Assembly: GCA_032629725.1 (NCBI GenBank)
Contig: JAFEVB010000012.1
Coordinates: 124,001 to 188,000, forward strand
Reading direction: 5' to 3'
Source of the DNA: Gremmenia infestans
Taxonomy: Eukaryota; Ascomycota; Leotiomycetes; Helotiales; Hamatocanthoscyphaceae
Length of the DNA stretch: 64,000 bases
This document shows, one piece after another, positions 35,088-44,367 of the stretch. The number at the start of each line of letters is the position of its first letter. Position 1 is the stretch's first letter. The position numbers and the translations under genes are program-made. Below the pieces are notes generated by a model, which was not told where the DNA came from, did not search any database, and worked only from the letters and a program-made list of their open reading frames with translations.

Positions 35088-35177
35088 CTATTTCTCTCCT
35101 AGTTAGCGTTGCCCTAACGCTTAAGTATAATATAGGAAAACATCTTATTAGGCCTACGGCTTTCTTCTTTTCTTATT

Positions 35178-35732
35178 ATGCTACCTAAACGTAATAGCAA
35201 CCAATGTTCTCTCTCTTTTAGTAACGCTATAGAAAAGACTAGTAAATAAAACATAGCTTTTTATTCTTGTTATAAAAGAAGCAAAAGATAGTACATAGCG
35301 CCTTGCGACGTTAAATACACTTGTTATGCTAAGTGTATTTATTAAGGCAAAACCTGCAACGTTTGCTAGGTTAACTAGATACCTAAAGTTGTGAAGTAGA
35401 AGTTGCTAAAGCATTAGCGCTAAAAACTTCGTGCTAAGAAAGCTAAGGCTTTTGCGAAGATCCTGCGACTTAAGAAACTTTAAGAGGCGTTAGATGAAAA
35501 AAAGCAGCGCATAATCGCTGCTGGTTTAAATTCTCTTAATAAGCTTAATGCTCTTAAGAAGAAGGAGCAGAAAAAGCGTAAAAGGAGAAAGCGCAAGCGC
35601 AAAAGCCTGCCTGCTTCCTCTAGTATTAGGTCTAGTAATAACCTTTTTTTCTGTTCTAATCCTTTTAACAACCCTGCCTTTATTACATCTTTTGCAGCAT
35701 ATAATCCCTTGGATCCGTTCTGGTTAGGTTAG
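35178..35732 (+). pseudogene. Antisense accessory ORF of the gypsy element
   Basis: The ORF lies on the strand opposite to pol, between the end of pol and the 3' LTR. One frame of 184 codons runs from ATG (35178) to TAG (35730-35732) without any indel. It has about ten internal TAA/TAG codons, the expected result of RIP at CAA, CAG and TGG. The translation has a cysteine-rich N-terminal third (CDVKYTCYAKC, GKTCNVC), with C-x5-C-x2-C-x6-C spacing like the second half of a Zn2Cys6 cluster. A basic leucine-heptad region follows (KAKAFAKILRLKKL; IIAAGLNSLNKLNALKKKEQ), then a lysine/arginine block, and a tail NPLDPFWLG. I recall similar Cys-finger plus coiled-coil proteins scattered through fungal genomes near retrotransposons, so this is probably a family. 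Function unknown. It is tail-to-tail with pol. Confidence 0.7.
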
Positions 35733-35739
35733 GGTATTA

Positions 35740-38700
35740 ATCTTAGTAGCTTGCGAATATCTTAAGATTCTTAAGTATTACCTTTATTTCCTAAGTGTTC
35801 TCTAAGTATAGGTAGCCTATCTATTTAACTAGGTACTTAGTATAGCTTCTAACCTGCTTATAGTTTAGCATTGCTTCGACCTTATACTTAGCATTAGGGT
35901 TAACTAGTTGGATTTCCGTGACAGGCGCGGGTAGCGCCCCTAGTAGTGCTAGTTTAAGGAGGGATATATAGAATACTAGATATATGTTTATTGTTCTAGG
36001 TAGTGCCAATTCGTAGTTAACTAGTTCTACGACTTGCTTAATTTTAAACAGCCCTAGCTTCTTATGGTTTAGTTTCGTGCTTAGTCGTTTTATTTTAATA
36101 TTTCTTTATATTAGGTAGACCTTATTTCTCTCTTTAAGCGTAGGTTCCATACTACGTTTTCCGTCGTAGTACAACGCTGCTCTTTTTATAAAAAATGCTA
36201 GGTCGCTAGCTAGTTCCTCCTAAAGTGCTTTAAGGTTTTCTACCTATATAGTTGCGGATTAGTTATCTACTCCTAAGATTATCGCAAAGCGGTAGGCCTT
36301 AGGGTTATAACTATAATTCGCGTATGCTAGTAAGATCTTTATATTTTCCGCAGCTAACGTGTTATATGCGAACTAGGCAAGTGGTAGAAGTCCTACCTAG
36401 TTGTTCTGCTTATAGTTTATATAATACTAGATATATGTTTCTATTATCTGATTTATCTGTTTAGTTTATTCGTTGGTTTATAGGTAAAAACTTATTAATA
36501 GTTTCCTTTTAATACCTAGCAAAGCTATAAATACTATCTAGAATTTTGAAGTAAAGAGCTAATCTTTATCTAATATGATTTCTTTTAGCGCGCTATAGTT
36601 TGCTACTACTACTTGGAGAAATGCCTAGGCTAAGTCTTTAGCCGTGCTTAATTCCTTATAGAGTATTATATAGGTGTATTTTATTAACCTATCTGTGATA
36701 ACTAGAATAGAATTATATTTTACTCCTATTATTAGATCCTTAGATAGTAGTAGTTTAACTACGAAGTCCTATGCAATGGATGTCTAGGGAGTCTTTAGTA
36801 TATTAGGTAATTGCATTATGCTATATAGGGCATATTATAATGCCTTATTCCGTATGCAAGTATTGCACTCGCTAATAACCTCTTTGACTATTGTTTGCAT
36901 ACCTAGGAAATAGTATCTCCGCAAAAGCCTTTCCTAGGTTCTAGTGTTTCCCTAATATCCGTAAGCTAGTAGCTTATATTATTTCTTAACGAATTCTTTT
37001 TAGATACTCTTAGGGATATATATTTTATTCTTGTATAGTAGAAGCCTCTCTGTATTCTTCTAGAAGTATTATAAGATGCTTTCCGCTACTACGTCCCCTT
37101 TATATGCTAATCTGATTTTATCCGTAAATAGGTCGCTATTAATACAGGTCGCAGCTGCAATTTATCGTTTATTTAGGATAAAGTCGTTACTATTTTCCTA
37201 GAAAATCGCAACGCCCTTTATTTCCTTTTTTACCTTATATCTTAGCTTCCAACTTAGTGCATTAGCGCGTGCGTTCTCTATCCTCTTTATATATTTAATT
37301 CGTAAGTTATAGATAGCAAGTGTCTCTGCCTACTTTATCTATTGCTTATTTAAGTCTTTAGTTATAGTAAAGCCAATAAGATTCTTATAATTAGTAAGAA
37401 TCGTTACTAGGAAGTTAGCCCCCTAAAGGTAAACCTTCTATTTCTATAATGCTTTAACTATTGCTAGGAGTTCCTTATTATATATATTATAGTTAAGTTC
37501 CACAGATATTATTTTTCTAAAGTAGTACGCTACTAGATGCTAGCTGCTATCTTTATGTTTTTATATAAGCACTTTCTCTATTGCTTTATCTAACGCGTCT
37601 ATCTCCGCTATTAACTTAAGTTCTAGCTAGAAGTTCTAGCAGATAGGTTCTTTTGCAAAGGCCTGCTTTAGCTCTTAGAATGCCTTTTCTGCTTTATTTA
37701 TCTATTTAAACTTTTTCTCCTTTTTTGTTAGGTCTATAAGTAGCAAAGCCTTCTTTAAATATAACTTAATAAACTTTTAGTAGAAGTTCGCAAATCTTAG
37801 GAAAGATTGCACCTATTTAACTATAGTTAGCGTCTCCTAGGTAATAATCGCTTGGACCTTTTTAGGGTCTAGGCCGATTTTCCCTAGTGTAATTATATAG
37901 CCTAGAAAGGTAATTTCTTTTATATAGAAGTTGCACTTAGATAGCTTTAAGCGGAATCTTTTTACTACAAGTGCTTCTAAGACCTATATTATATATCCTA
38001 CGTGCTATTCTTCATCGTTTAAATACACTAGTACGTTGTTAAGGTAACATATATAAAACCTATCTAAGAAAGCCCTTAACGCGTTATAGTTAACTTCTTA
38101 ACAGGTTGCTAGGGCGTTGGTTAGCCCAAACGGCATAACCTAGTACTTATAGTAACTAAATCTAGTTCAAAATGCCGTTTTCTATTCCTTGCTCTCTACA
38201 ATGCGGATTAGGTAATACGCGTCCTTTATATCTAGTTGCATAAAGATTACCGCCTTCCTTAGACGGTCCTGCATATTGTCTGCCTATAGTAGTAGGTATT
38301 AATTTTTTATAGTTATCTTATTCAACTTTTAGTAGTTAACGCAAAATTGATCTAGTTTGTCTTTTTTCTTCGCAAATAGCGTTAGCGCTCCTAATAGAGA
38401 GTGCAACTCTCTTATCTATCCTTTAGATAACGCTTTATTAATATACTCCCTTTATAGTCTTATCTTTTTTTTGCTATACTAGCGAAGTGGTTCCTAAGAA
38501 GGTTTGCATCCTTCCTTAAGCGGTATCTTATAGTCCTATGGTTAATGTTTAGGTAAGGCCTCCTTACTTTATAGGTTATTAAACATCTATTTAAACTTCT
38601 TATACTATACTAGTATCTCTTTTTTAACCTTTATATTATCTAGTAGAGGGCCTTAGATTGCGTGCCTTAGCGCGTTATAGAAGGTAGCGCTAACCTCTCT

Positions 38701-39120
38701 ATAGCTATATAGTTATTTTAATGCGCAGCTGCATTAGGTAAACTTCACCTTATAAGTTTCCTAGTCGATTTCTGGATTATATTATCTAATCCAAAAAACA
38801 CCGAAAATAGCCTAATTATCTCTAATATAGATTATATCTAGGCTGATTTCCTTCTGGTAACCTCTAATAGTTACCTGTATAGGCATAGTCTTATGCTTAA
38901 CTATCCCTCCATTTATTTTAATTACTGTTTTATTAATAACAGTAAGTAGGTAGGGTTCTACCTTCTCCTATATTAGTACGTTAAGCCTCTTTACAGCTTC
39001 TAGTAAGATAAAGTTCCTTTGCGCACCGGAGTTAAGCATAACCTATAGCTTTTTTCCTTTAGTGCTAGCATTTAGTATTACGTGGTTTTAGCCTCCTATA
39101 GCCGCCACTTGCTTTCCTAG
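35740..39120 (-). pseudogene. gypsy pol (PR-RT-RH-INT-chromodomain), RIP-killed
   Basis: Motifs read on the minus strand in order. Protease: LNSGAQRNFILL near 38990-39050 (catalytic Asp changed to Asn). Reverse transcriptase: KLNKITIKN near 38320, LDIKDAYYLIRI near 38200-38240, VMPFGLTNAL near 38115-38145, and YLNN at 38035-38050 in place of YLDD. Integrase: the zinc-binding end ECNTCIRNKAL near 36850-36880 and the core pieces DFVVKLLLSKDLI and ILVITDRLIKY at 36690-36775. Chromodomain: APVTEIQLVNPNAKYKVEAM and YTKYLVK at 35821-35930. Stops replace expected Trp/Gln/Arg codons throughout. Boundaries are approximate. Confidence 0.85.
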
Positions 39121-39699
39121 TTATCTTCCTTCTAGGACCTTATATTCTATAAATTGGTTTTCCTATAGTTAGTAACTGCTTTCCTACCTTATTAGTTAGT
39201 ACAAAGTGTTTAGCGCGAACATGCTTTATGCTTTATTACTAATATATTACTAGGCGAAAATTGTTAGGTTTATAGGAAATAAAGGAAAAGTTGTTTTCCT
39301 CTAAATGCGTTTGCCTAACCCTTCGCTAGTAATTTCCTAAACGTCTCCTAGCTTTATGATTAAGCTTAGCCTTAGCATCTTCTCTCTAAGGATGCTTTCG
39401 ATGATCCTAGGTTGTTAAGATGCCTTAAAAACAACTTGTTATATATCTTGGTATATAACTATATAGTATATGCCTTCTTCTAGTTTCTCTATTCCTAGCT
39501 AGAAGTCCCTTTTAAAGGCCGGTTTATCCCTCTCTTTAGGTTCCTACTAGTTTCCTGCAGAAAGCTTATTGCTAGCTATAATCTATTCTTTATCTATATT
39601 AGGTAGCTAGTTCGTAGGATTCTAAGATAAGCTTGCTTTCTTTTCTGCGTTTATTTCCTAGCTTTTATACTTAGGTAGTTGTATGCTATACTTCTACCC

Positions 39700-40645
39700 C
39701 TTAGGGTCTAGTCGCAATGCTGTACCTAAGGTTTATATAGCCGCGCTTACGTTTTATTTCTTTTAGGGTCCTTTTTTTTTCTGCCTATAAAAGGATGCTA
39801 GGTATCTAGGCAATCCACACTTAAAACAAAGTCCTTTTTAACGTCGCTTATCCTATTTCTCCCTAGAGAGTAGGTTTAGCTTCTAGTAAGCGGCGTTAAT
39901 TTCTATTAGGTCCCCCTAATTCTTCCTTGCTATTAATCCTATCTTTTTTAATTATTTACTAAAGTTATAGGTCCTTTTTTGTTTAAGGGACCTTTTAAAG
40001 AATCGGTTATTAATCTTAACCGCTTTCTTGATTATTTTAGCAAAACTGTTTAGTTGGTCTATCTTAGTTAGCTTGTCCTTAACAAAGTCCTTTAGTTCTG
40101 CGTAGTACTAGCTAGTTAGGGCGCGGTCGCTCTATCCTGCTATGTCCAAATACTGCTAGAACCTAGCCGTGTATTTAGCAGCTAACTTATTCTGCTTTAG
40201 TTATCGTAGCTTTTATTTAGCTATACTTTGCTGTTTAAGGTCGCTAAAGACTTATTAGATGTTTTTCTTAAATGCTTTATAGCTTATAAACATAGCCTAG
40301 GTTAAGGTTCTTGCTCCGGTTATAACTTGTCCTTAACTAGTCTTGTTTACTATAAAGTCGTTAATATAGGTCTTAACCTAGTTAAAAGCCATGCCCTAAA
40401 GGTAACTAATTACATAGATAACCTTTACTGCCTTAGTTCCAAACAAGTATTAGTTAAACAGAATATATATATCTATTAAAGTTAGGAAGTTATCCAACTT
40501 GCCTTTATCCCTATAGAACATGTTAGGTGTCTTAACAATCGCAGTTTGTTTTTATACTACAAGAGTCTAGGCTAGCGCTAGCGTAGAAGCTAGAGTTAGT
40601 GTTAGGGTTAGGGTGTCCTTCCCCTTAGTAGATCTAGTAGATAAC
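39700..40645 (-). pseudogene. gypsy gag remnant with zinc knuckle
   Basis: The region precedes pol on the minus strand. At 39781-39834 it encodes LCFKCGLPRYLASFY, a CCHC zinc knuckle in which the expected His and last Cys are both Tyr. CAC to TAC and TGC to TAC give exactly that. Upstream sequence is stop-rich and I cannot draw a start codon reliably. The extents are approximate. Confidence 0.7.
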
Positions 40646-40679
40646 ATTATTCTATCGACAAAAAGACTAGTGCTTAAAG

Positions 40680-41163
40680 TGTAACGATCGCCTAGCTTAC
40701 ATAGTGCTAGGGTAAGTCTTATGACTTAAGTAGGTCCCTAGACCTAGGTTATTATTAGGTTGATATTAGTATCTATTAATAGATCACTAGTTGCTATACT
40801 TAGGAGTATAGCTTGTTATAAAGTATAAAGTAATAAGCGTATATTAGGAAATACTATTTAAGTTAAGCATAAAGCTTCTATCTAATAGGTAATAACCTAG
40901 TCTTATATAGAACCCTTATGCTGCTAGTTAACCCTAGTTAACTTAACTACTATTAATCTAGTCGACTGCTTGCTAGTCGACTAGTCGATCGCGTTACGTG
41001 ACTAATTATATAGTGTGATAACCAAATATTAGTAGGCCTACTCCTTAATAAACATACCTAAATATATATATACAGGACCATAACCTCCCTCCTAGGGGTT
41101 CTTCTATATCTGAAACCAGACACTAAGCCTAAGGTCCCCTAGTTACATATTATGTCCGTAACA
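40680..41163 (-). repeat. 5' LTR of the gypsy element
   Basis: 484 nt, bounded by TG...CA on the element strand (TGTTACGG to CGTTACA). It is less altered than the left copy. It is followed directly by CTATT. Confidence 0.93.
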
Positions 41164-41168
41164 CTATT
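41164..41168. repeat. Target-site duplication (right copy)
   Basis: CTATT, the partner of 34599-34603. Confidence 0.8.
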
Positions 41169-41195
41169 TCTAAGCATTTGCTATAGTATTACGAA

Positions 41196-41658
41196 TGTAA
41201 CATGTGACTAGGGGACCTTAGGCTTAATGTCTAGCTTGCTAGGCATAGAAGAACCCCTAGGAGGAAGAAGGTTTCTTTATAGTAGCTAATGTGATAACCA
41301 CGCATGATGGTCAGCCAGTCACGTGACGTGTCACGTGATAAGGATGGATCATTTGGATCGCAGTGATCCATATGATCCGGGATCGGTAGGATTAGAGTGA
41401 TCTATATGATCTAGGATATAAAGGTTCTATATAAGGCTGGGTCGTTACCTATTAGATAGGAGCTTCGTGCTCAACTCAAATAGTATTTCCTAATATACGC
41501 TTATTACTTTATACTTTATAACAAGCTATACTCCTAAGTGTAGCAACCAGTGATCTATCGACAGATACCGATATCAACCCAACAATAACCTAGGTCTAGG
41601 GACCTAACTTGAGTCACAAGACTTACCCCAGCACTACGTGAGCTGGGCGATCGTTACA
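41196..41658 (+). repeat. Solo LTR of the same family, opposite orientation, weakly mutated
   Basis: About 463 nt, starting TGTAACATGTGACTAGGGG and ending GCGATCGTTACA. It matches the gypsy LTRs read from their other strand, most closely in the last ~250 nt (TAGTATTTCCTAATATACGC and onward). It keeps many CpA and CpG positions that are TpA in the gypsy LTRs. The middle differs and contains CACGTG palindromes and GATC-rich direct repeats absent from the other copies. No convincing target duplication flanks it. A solo LTR normally comes from recombination between two LTRs. Confidence 0.85.
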
Positions 41659-42568
41659 CATAGCGTATATACGCTATTTGTAAGCTTTGCCATAGGGCAT
41701 TTCTAAGCTTTGCCACCTGCCACTTACAGGCTACAATAGATATCTCCGATGATCTGATTACTCCATCCGCTATTAATTATATACTAGTTTCTAGTCAAGT
41801 GAGCTCCTCAACGCCATGACTGACGTGACACACTTGTATTCTCGGAGATAGAAGAGCTGAGCTGGTGGCATGGAAGCTGGAGTGAATTATAGAATTCCAC
41901 CGTACGAGATATAAAGGTAGACCACAACACTATAGAATGACCAACTAAAATAAGGATGGAGCAGCTCTTGATTAAGCTGCGAAGAATATCAATAAAATTG
42001 CGGGGTTCGCAGTTGTGAGTTGTTCCAGAACTACCTATGGGTTTTCTTTAATGCAAGAAAAGAAAAGGTGAATAAATAGATAAGTGTTAACTTAAACTAG
42101 AACTAACTGAGCCTTGACAGATAGTGGCTTCTCGCCGGCACTTCAAGCTCTAGAGACTAAACGTTACATGTACTCAAACACACTCGCAGGTCCTTTGTAT
42201 TCTTTTCACAAGCAGAGTTTGTACAATTGGTATATTTCATATATTGCAAAATTCCAACTAATTACTATCTAGGAATTGGTAATAGGTCGCTTCTCGAAAT
42301 ACTCTAGAAAGGAAGGAGTACGGCTAAAGCAAGGTATCAAATCACCTCTCGCTGTATGGTTAAGAAGCCAATAATAATATGGTACATGTAGAGAGGGAAG
42401 ATGTCAAGATAGAAAGGTAGTTAATTAAGTCAAGATTGACACCGCGAAAGAGGTTGTTTTATGGGATTCATAGGTTTGTTAACAGCTCCTCATCCAGTCA
42501 TATCATTACATTTGCTGTTCATCAGCTATCCTCTGGGTTTTCATCCCTCTCTCATGCCAGCTTCATCA
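41659..42568. other. Right border of transposon block
   Basis: Normal base composition returns at about 41740. TAGATATCTC at 41737-41746 also occurs at 32953-32962, at the other border of the AT-rich block. No gene is supported here. Confidence 0.45.
41699..41720 (-). repeat. Inverted-repeat arm, right
   Basis: Partner of 34574-34595 (20 of 22 matches in reverse complement). Between it and the solo LTR lies an 18-nt palindrome, ATAGCGTATATACGCTAT, at 41660-41677. Confidence 0.55.
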
Positions 42569-43561
42569 CTAGCAGTGATTTATTGCCTGCCTCCACTTTC
42601 TGAAAGCTTCATCCTGACAACTGAACCCCTTCACCACAAGAGCGCTCGAAAACAGCTTGCTCCATTCGTATAGGTCTTGAGGGTCGTCATTCGGTTCACT
42701 TAGGCGGTAGGCCCAATTGGTTGCGGGCCTCGTGGCAATCCAAAAATTGGGACAATAAGCAACAGACTCCCAGTCATTAATAGCCGCCACGCTGTTCCCA
42801 TCATCAGAAACAAGGATGTTGGTGGGGCCAAGATCACAATGATAGAACGGAAGAGCATCGACGTCAAAGTGCGGAACCGGCTTATCGGAGATTTTGGACA
42901 TGTATTCTTTCAGGTCAAGACCTGATAAGGGCCCAAGAGTGACCGGTAACCAAGTAGTCGTGTAGGAAGCGGGAGCGCGTTTCTTGAGCCAGTTCTCATG
43001 AACACCGCATCCAGAGGCAGACTCGTAGTTCGTCGACGTCTTTCCAGCAAAGGTAAAGCAGTGCTCGGCCATTTCGTTGGCGATGCTCTGGCGCTGGCCA
43101 GTAGAGAGGGTCGGCCACGCGACATTCAATGTTCGGGCATGGATTCGTGTCATGATCAAGAATGTGCGGTTGAGAGGTCGGTCAATCCACGAGTAAAGGA
43201 CCTCTGGCAATGAGACCGAGGGGAAGTTGTCGCGGACGAAGTTCATAGTCGAGGCTTCAAGCTGCCGGCCCTCACTCCAACTTTTTACCTTGCAAATGAC
43301 TTCGTTTCCAATACCCCAGACAGCTCCGTTGGTGCCATTATCCTGGATCCGATCTGTTATTGAATCACCCTCGCTCAGGTTCATAAGAAGTGATTCGTTC
43401 TTAGGAAGAAGATGAAAGGTGTTGAGGCCGTCCTGCCAAGAGACGATGCTACCGGGAGGAGGCGCGTCTTGAGCGTTGAGTTTGGCGCATATCATGCTAG
43501 AACCTAGGGTCCACAGCTGTGAATTCATCCGTTTCACGGACTCTCGCGCTGGGGGTTCCAT
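42569..43561 (-). CDS. Aminoglycoside-phosphotransferase-like kinase
   Basis: This single-exon gene encodes 330 residues, a normal length for the APH/choline-kinase-like family. The catalytic loop is FYHCDLGPTNILV (His241, Asp243, Asn248), followed by the metal-binding loop AAINDWES (Asp263), where many relatives read IDWE. N-terminal lobe signals include VWGIGNEVICKVKSW, with the probable ATP-binding Lys91, and MTRIHARTL as the hinge. Fungal genomes hold many such proteins; substrates are mostly unknown and antibiotic resistance should not be assumed. A cytosolic small-molecule kinase is likely. It is the first gene to the right of the transposon block, so heterochromatic silencing of its surroundings is possible. 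Confidence 0.85.
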   Translation of the reverse strand: MEPPARESVKRMNSQLWTLGSSMICAKLNAQDAPPPGSIVSWQDGLNTFHLLPKNESLLMNLSEGDSITDRIQDNGTNGAVWGIGNEVICKVKSWSEGRQLEASTMNFVRDNFPSVSLPEVLYSWIDRPLNRTFLIMTRIHARTLNVAWPTLSTGQRQSIANEMAEHCFTFAGKTSTNYESASGCGVHENWLKKRAPASYTTTWLPVTLGPLSGLDLKEYMSKISDKPVPHFDVDALPFYHCDLGPTNILVSDDGNSVAAINDWESVAYCPNFWIATRPATNWAYRLSEPNDDPQDLYEWSKLFSSALVVKGFSCQDEAFRKWRQAINHC

Positions 43562-44071
43562 TTCACTACTTGAGTTAGCACAAGTCCCTAGCAGCAGCCT
43601 TCAATTCCGCCTACCAAACCACCATCTTTGCTTCTGGGAGGTCTTCAAGGGGGGAGGTGTTGCCGGTTCTGACGGTTGTTGCTTTGTTGGTGGTGGGCCT
43701 AGAGAGCCGGAGGCTTTTGGGAGATTTTTGATACTTGTAGGCTTTAGCGTGCTAGTTATATTCACTATTACTGTAAAATGATGGCTGAATGGGCAGGTTT
43801 ACGGATTCACATGGGTGACTGTTGTCCGATTATCTGGCCATGGCAGGGTTGTGATTTCATGCCGTTGGAAGTTCAGAAGCCCGGTCATCATTTTAATGCG
43901 TATATTCACAGAACCCGCCAAGCTGGGAATGTATAGAGCCCTTCTTATAATATGCTCTACATGAGCTTGATTTATGAATGTCCTCTTTGATACCCCGATC
44001 ACACGCGCCTCTGAATGTCCTGGATAGAGAATCACTTGGATTGGATGACTGCCCCGAAAAAGATCTGGAAG
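43562..44071. other. Divergent intergenic region
   Basis: This lies between the APH-like gene (-) and the tiny cysteine protein (+). It has no gene with a domain and probably holds both promoters. Confidence 0.5.
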
Positions 44072-44079
44072 TATAAAAG
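44072..44079 (+). promoter_or_regulatory. TATA box for the 47-residue gene
   Basis: TATAAAAG lies 145 bp before the ATG at 44224, with a CATCTATCAGCATCAAAGCC leader between. Position and sequence suit a strongly expressed fungal gene. Confidence 0.5.
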
Positions 44080-44223
44080 CTATGGAATATCCTACTAGAT
44101 TCAAAGAAGAATTCTGCATCTATCAGCATCAAAGCCATCTTCCCGCCTCCCTACCAAACATCCCTCCTTGAAAGACCACCAAAGCTCTTCATACCACTAC
44201 AAGACAAGAAAGCCAATACAACA

Positions 44224-44367
44224 ATGCACTCCCAAGCTGCCCCCGTGGTTAACACCAACACCACCGTCACGGCACTCGTCAACGCCACATCCTGCCCGAA
44301 CAAGAAGTGCAAATTCAACAACACCACCGACACTGAGACATGCGAGGGTTGTGGCGCAGCGATGTAA
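44224..44367 (+). CDS. 47-residue four-cysteine (zinc-ribbon-like) protein
   Basis: This is a single short exon. The N-terminal half is Thr/Val/Asn-rich (VVNTNTTVTALVNAT). The C-terminal half is CPNKKCKFNNTTDTETCEGC followed by GAAM, with four cysteines spaced C-x4-C-x10-C-x2-C. The spacing and the N-N pair and final CxxCG resemble small RanBP2-type zinc fingers, although their usual Trp is absent. Codon choice is strongly C-ending (AAC, ACC, GCC), unlike the flanking DNA and typical of highly expressed fungal genes. A TATA box lies upstream. There is no signal peptide, so it is probably intracellular. I think it is real although it falls below usual length cut-offs. Function unknown. Confidence 0.65.
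   Translation: MHSQAAPVVNTNTTVTALVNATSCPNKKCKFNNTTDTETCEGCGAAM

Larger units (their letters stand above)
34604..41163 (-). mobile_element. Ty3/gypsy chromovirus, RIP-damaged, complete
   Basis: This 6560-bp element lies on the minus strand with two 484-nt LTRs and a CTATT duplication. In element order it holds the 5' LTR (40680-41163), gag with a decayed zinc knuckle, an aspartic protease, reverse transcriptase, RNase H, integrase, a chromodomain, an extra ORF on the opposite strand, and the 3' LTR (34604-35087). The order protease-RT-RNaseH-integrase plus a chromodomain defines a Ty3/gypsy chromovirus. Pol is full of stops where Trp, Gln or Arg codons are expected, and active-site residues are changed (protease NSGA instead of DSGA; RT YLNN instead of YLDD). 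All this fits C-to-T change on both strands. The element cannot encode working proteins. The LTRs differ from each other mainly by transitions. Confidence 0.93.

Noticed and set aside
32953..41746. TAGATATCTC at both borders of the AT-rich block as a target duplication
   Set aside because: The core AGATATCT is itself a palindrome and common in AT-rich DNA; no transposon termini adjoin it.
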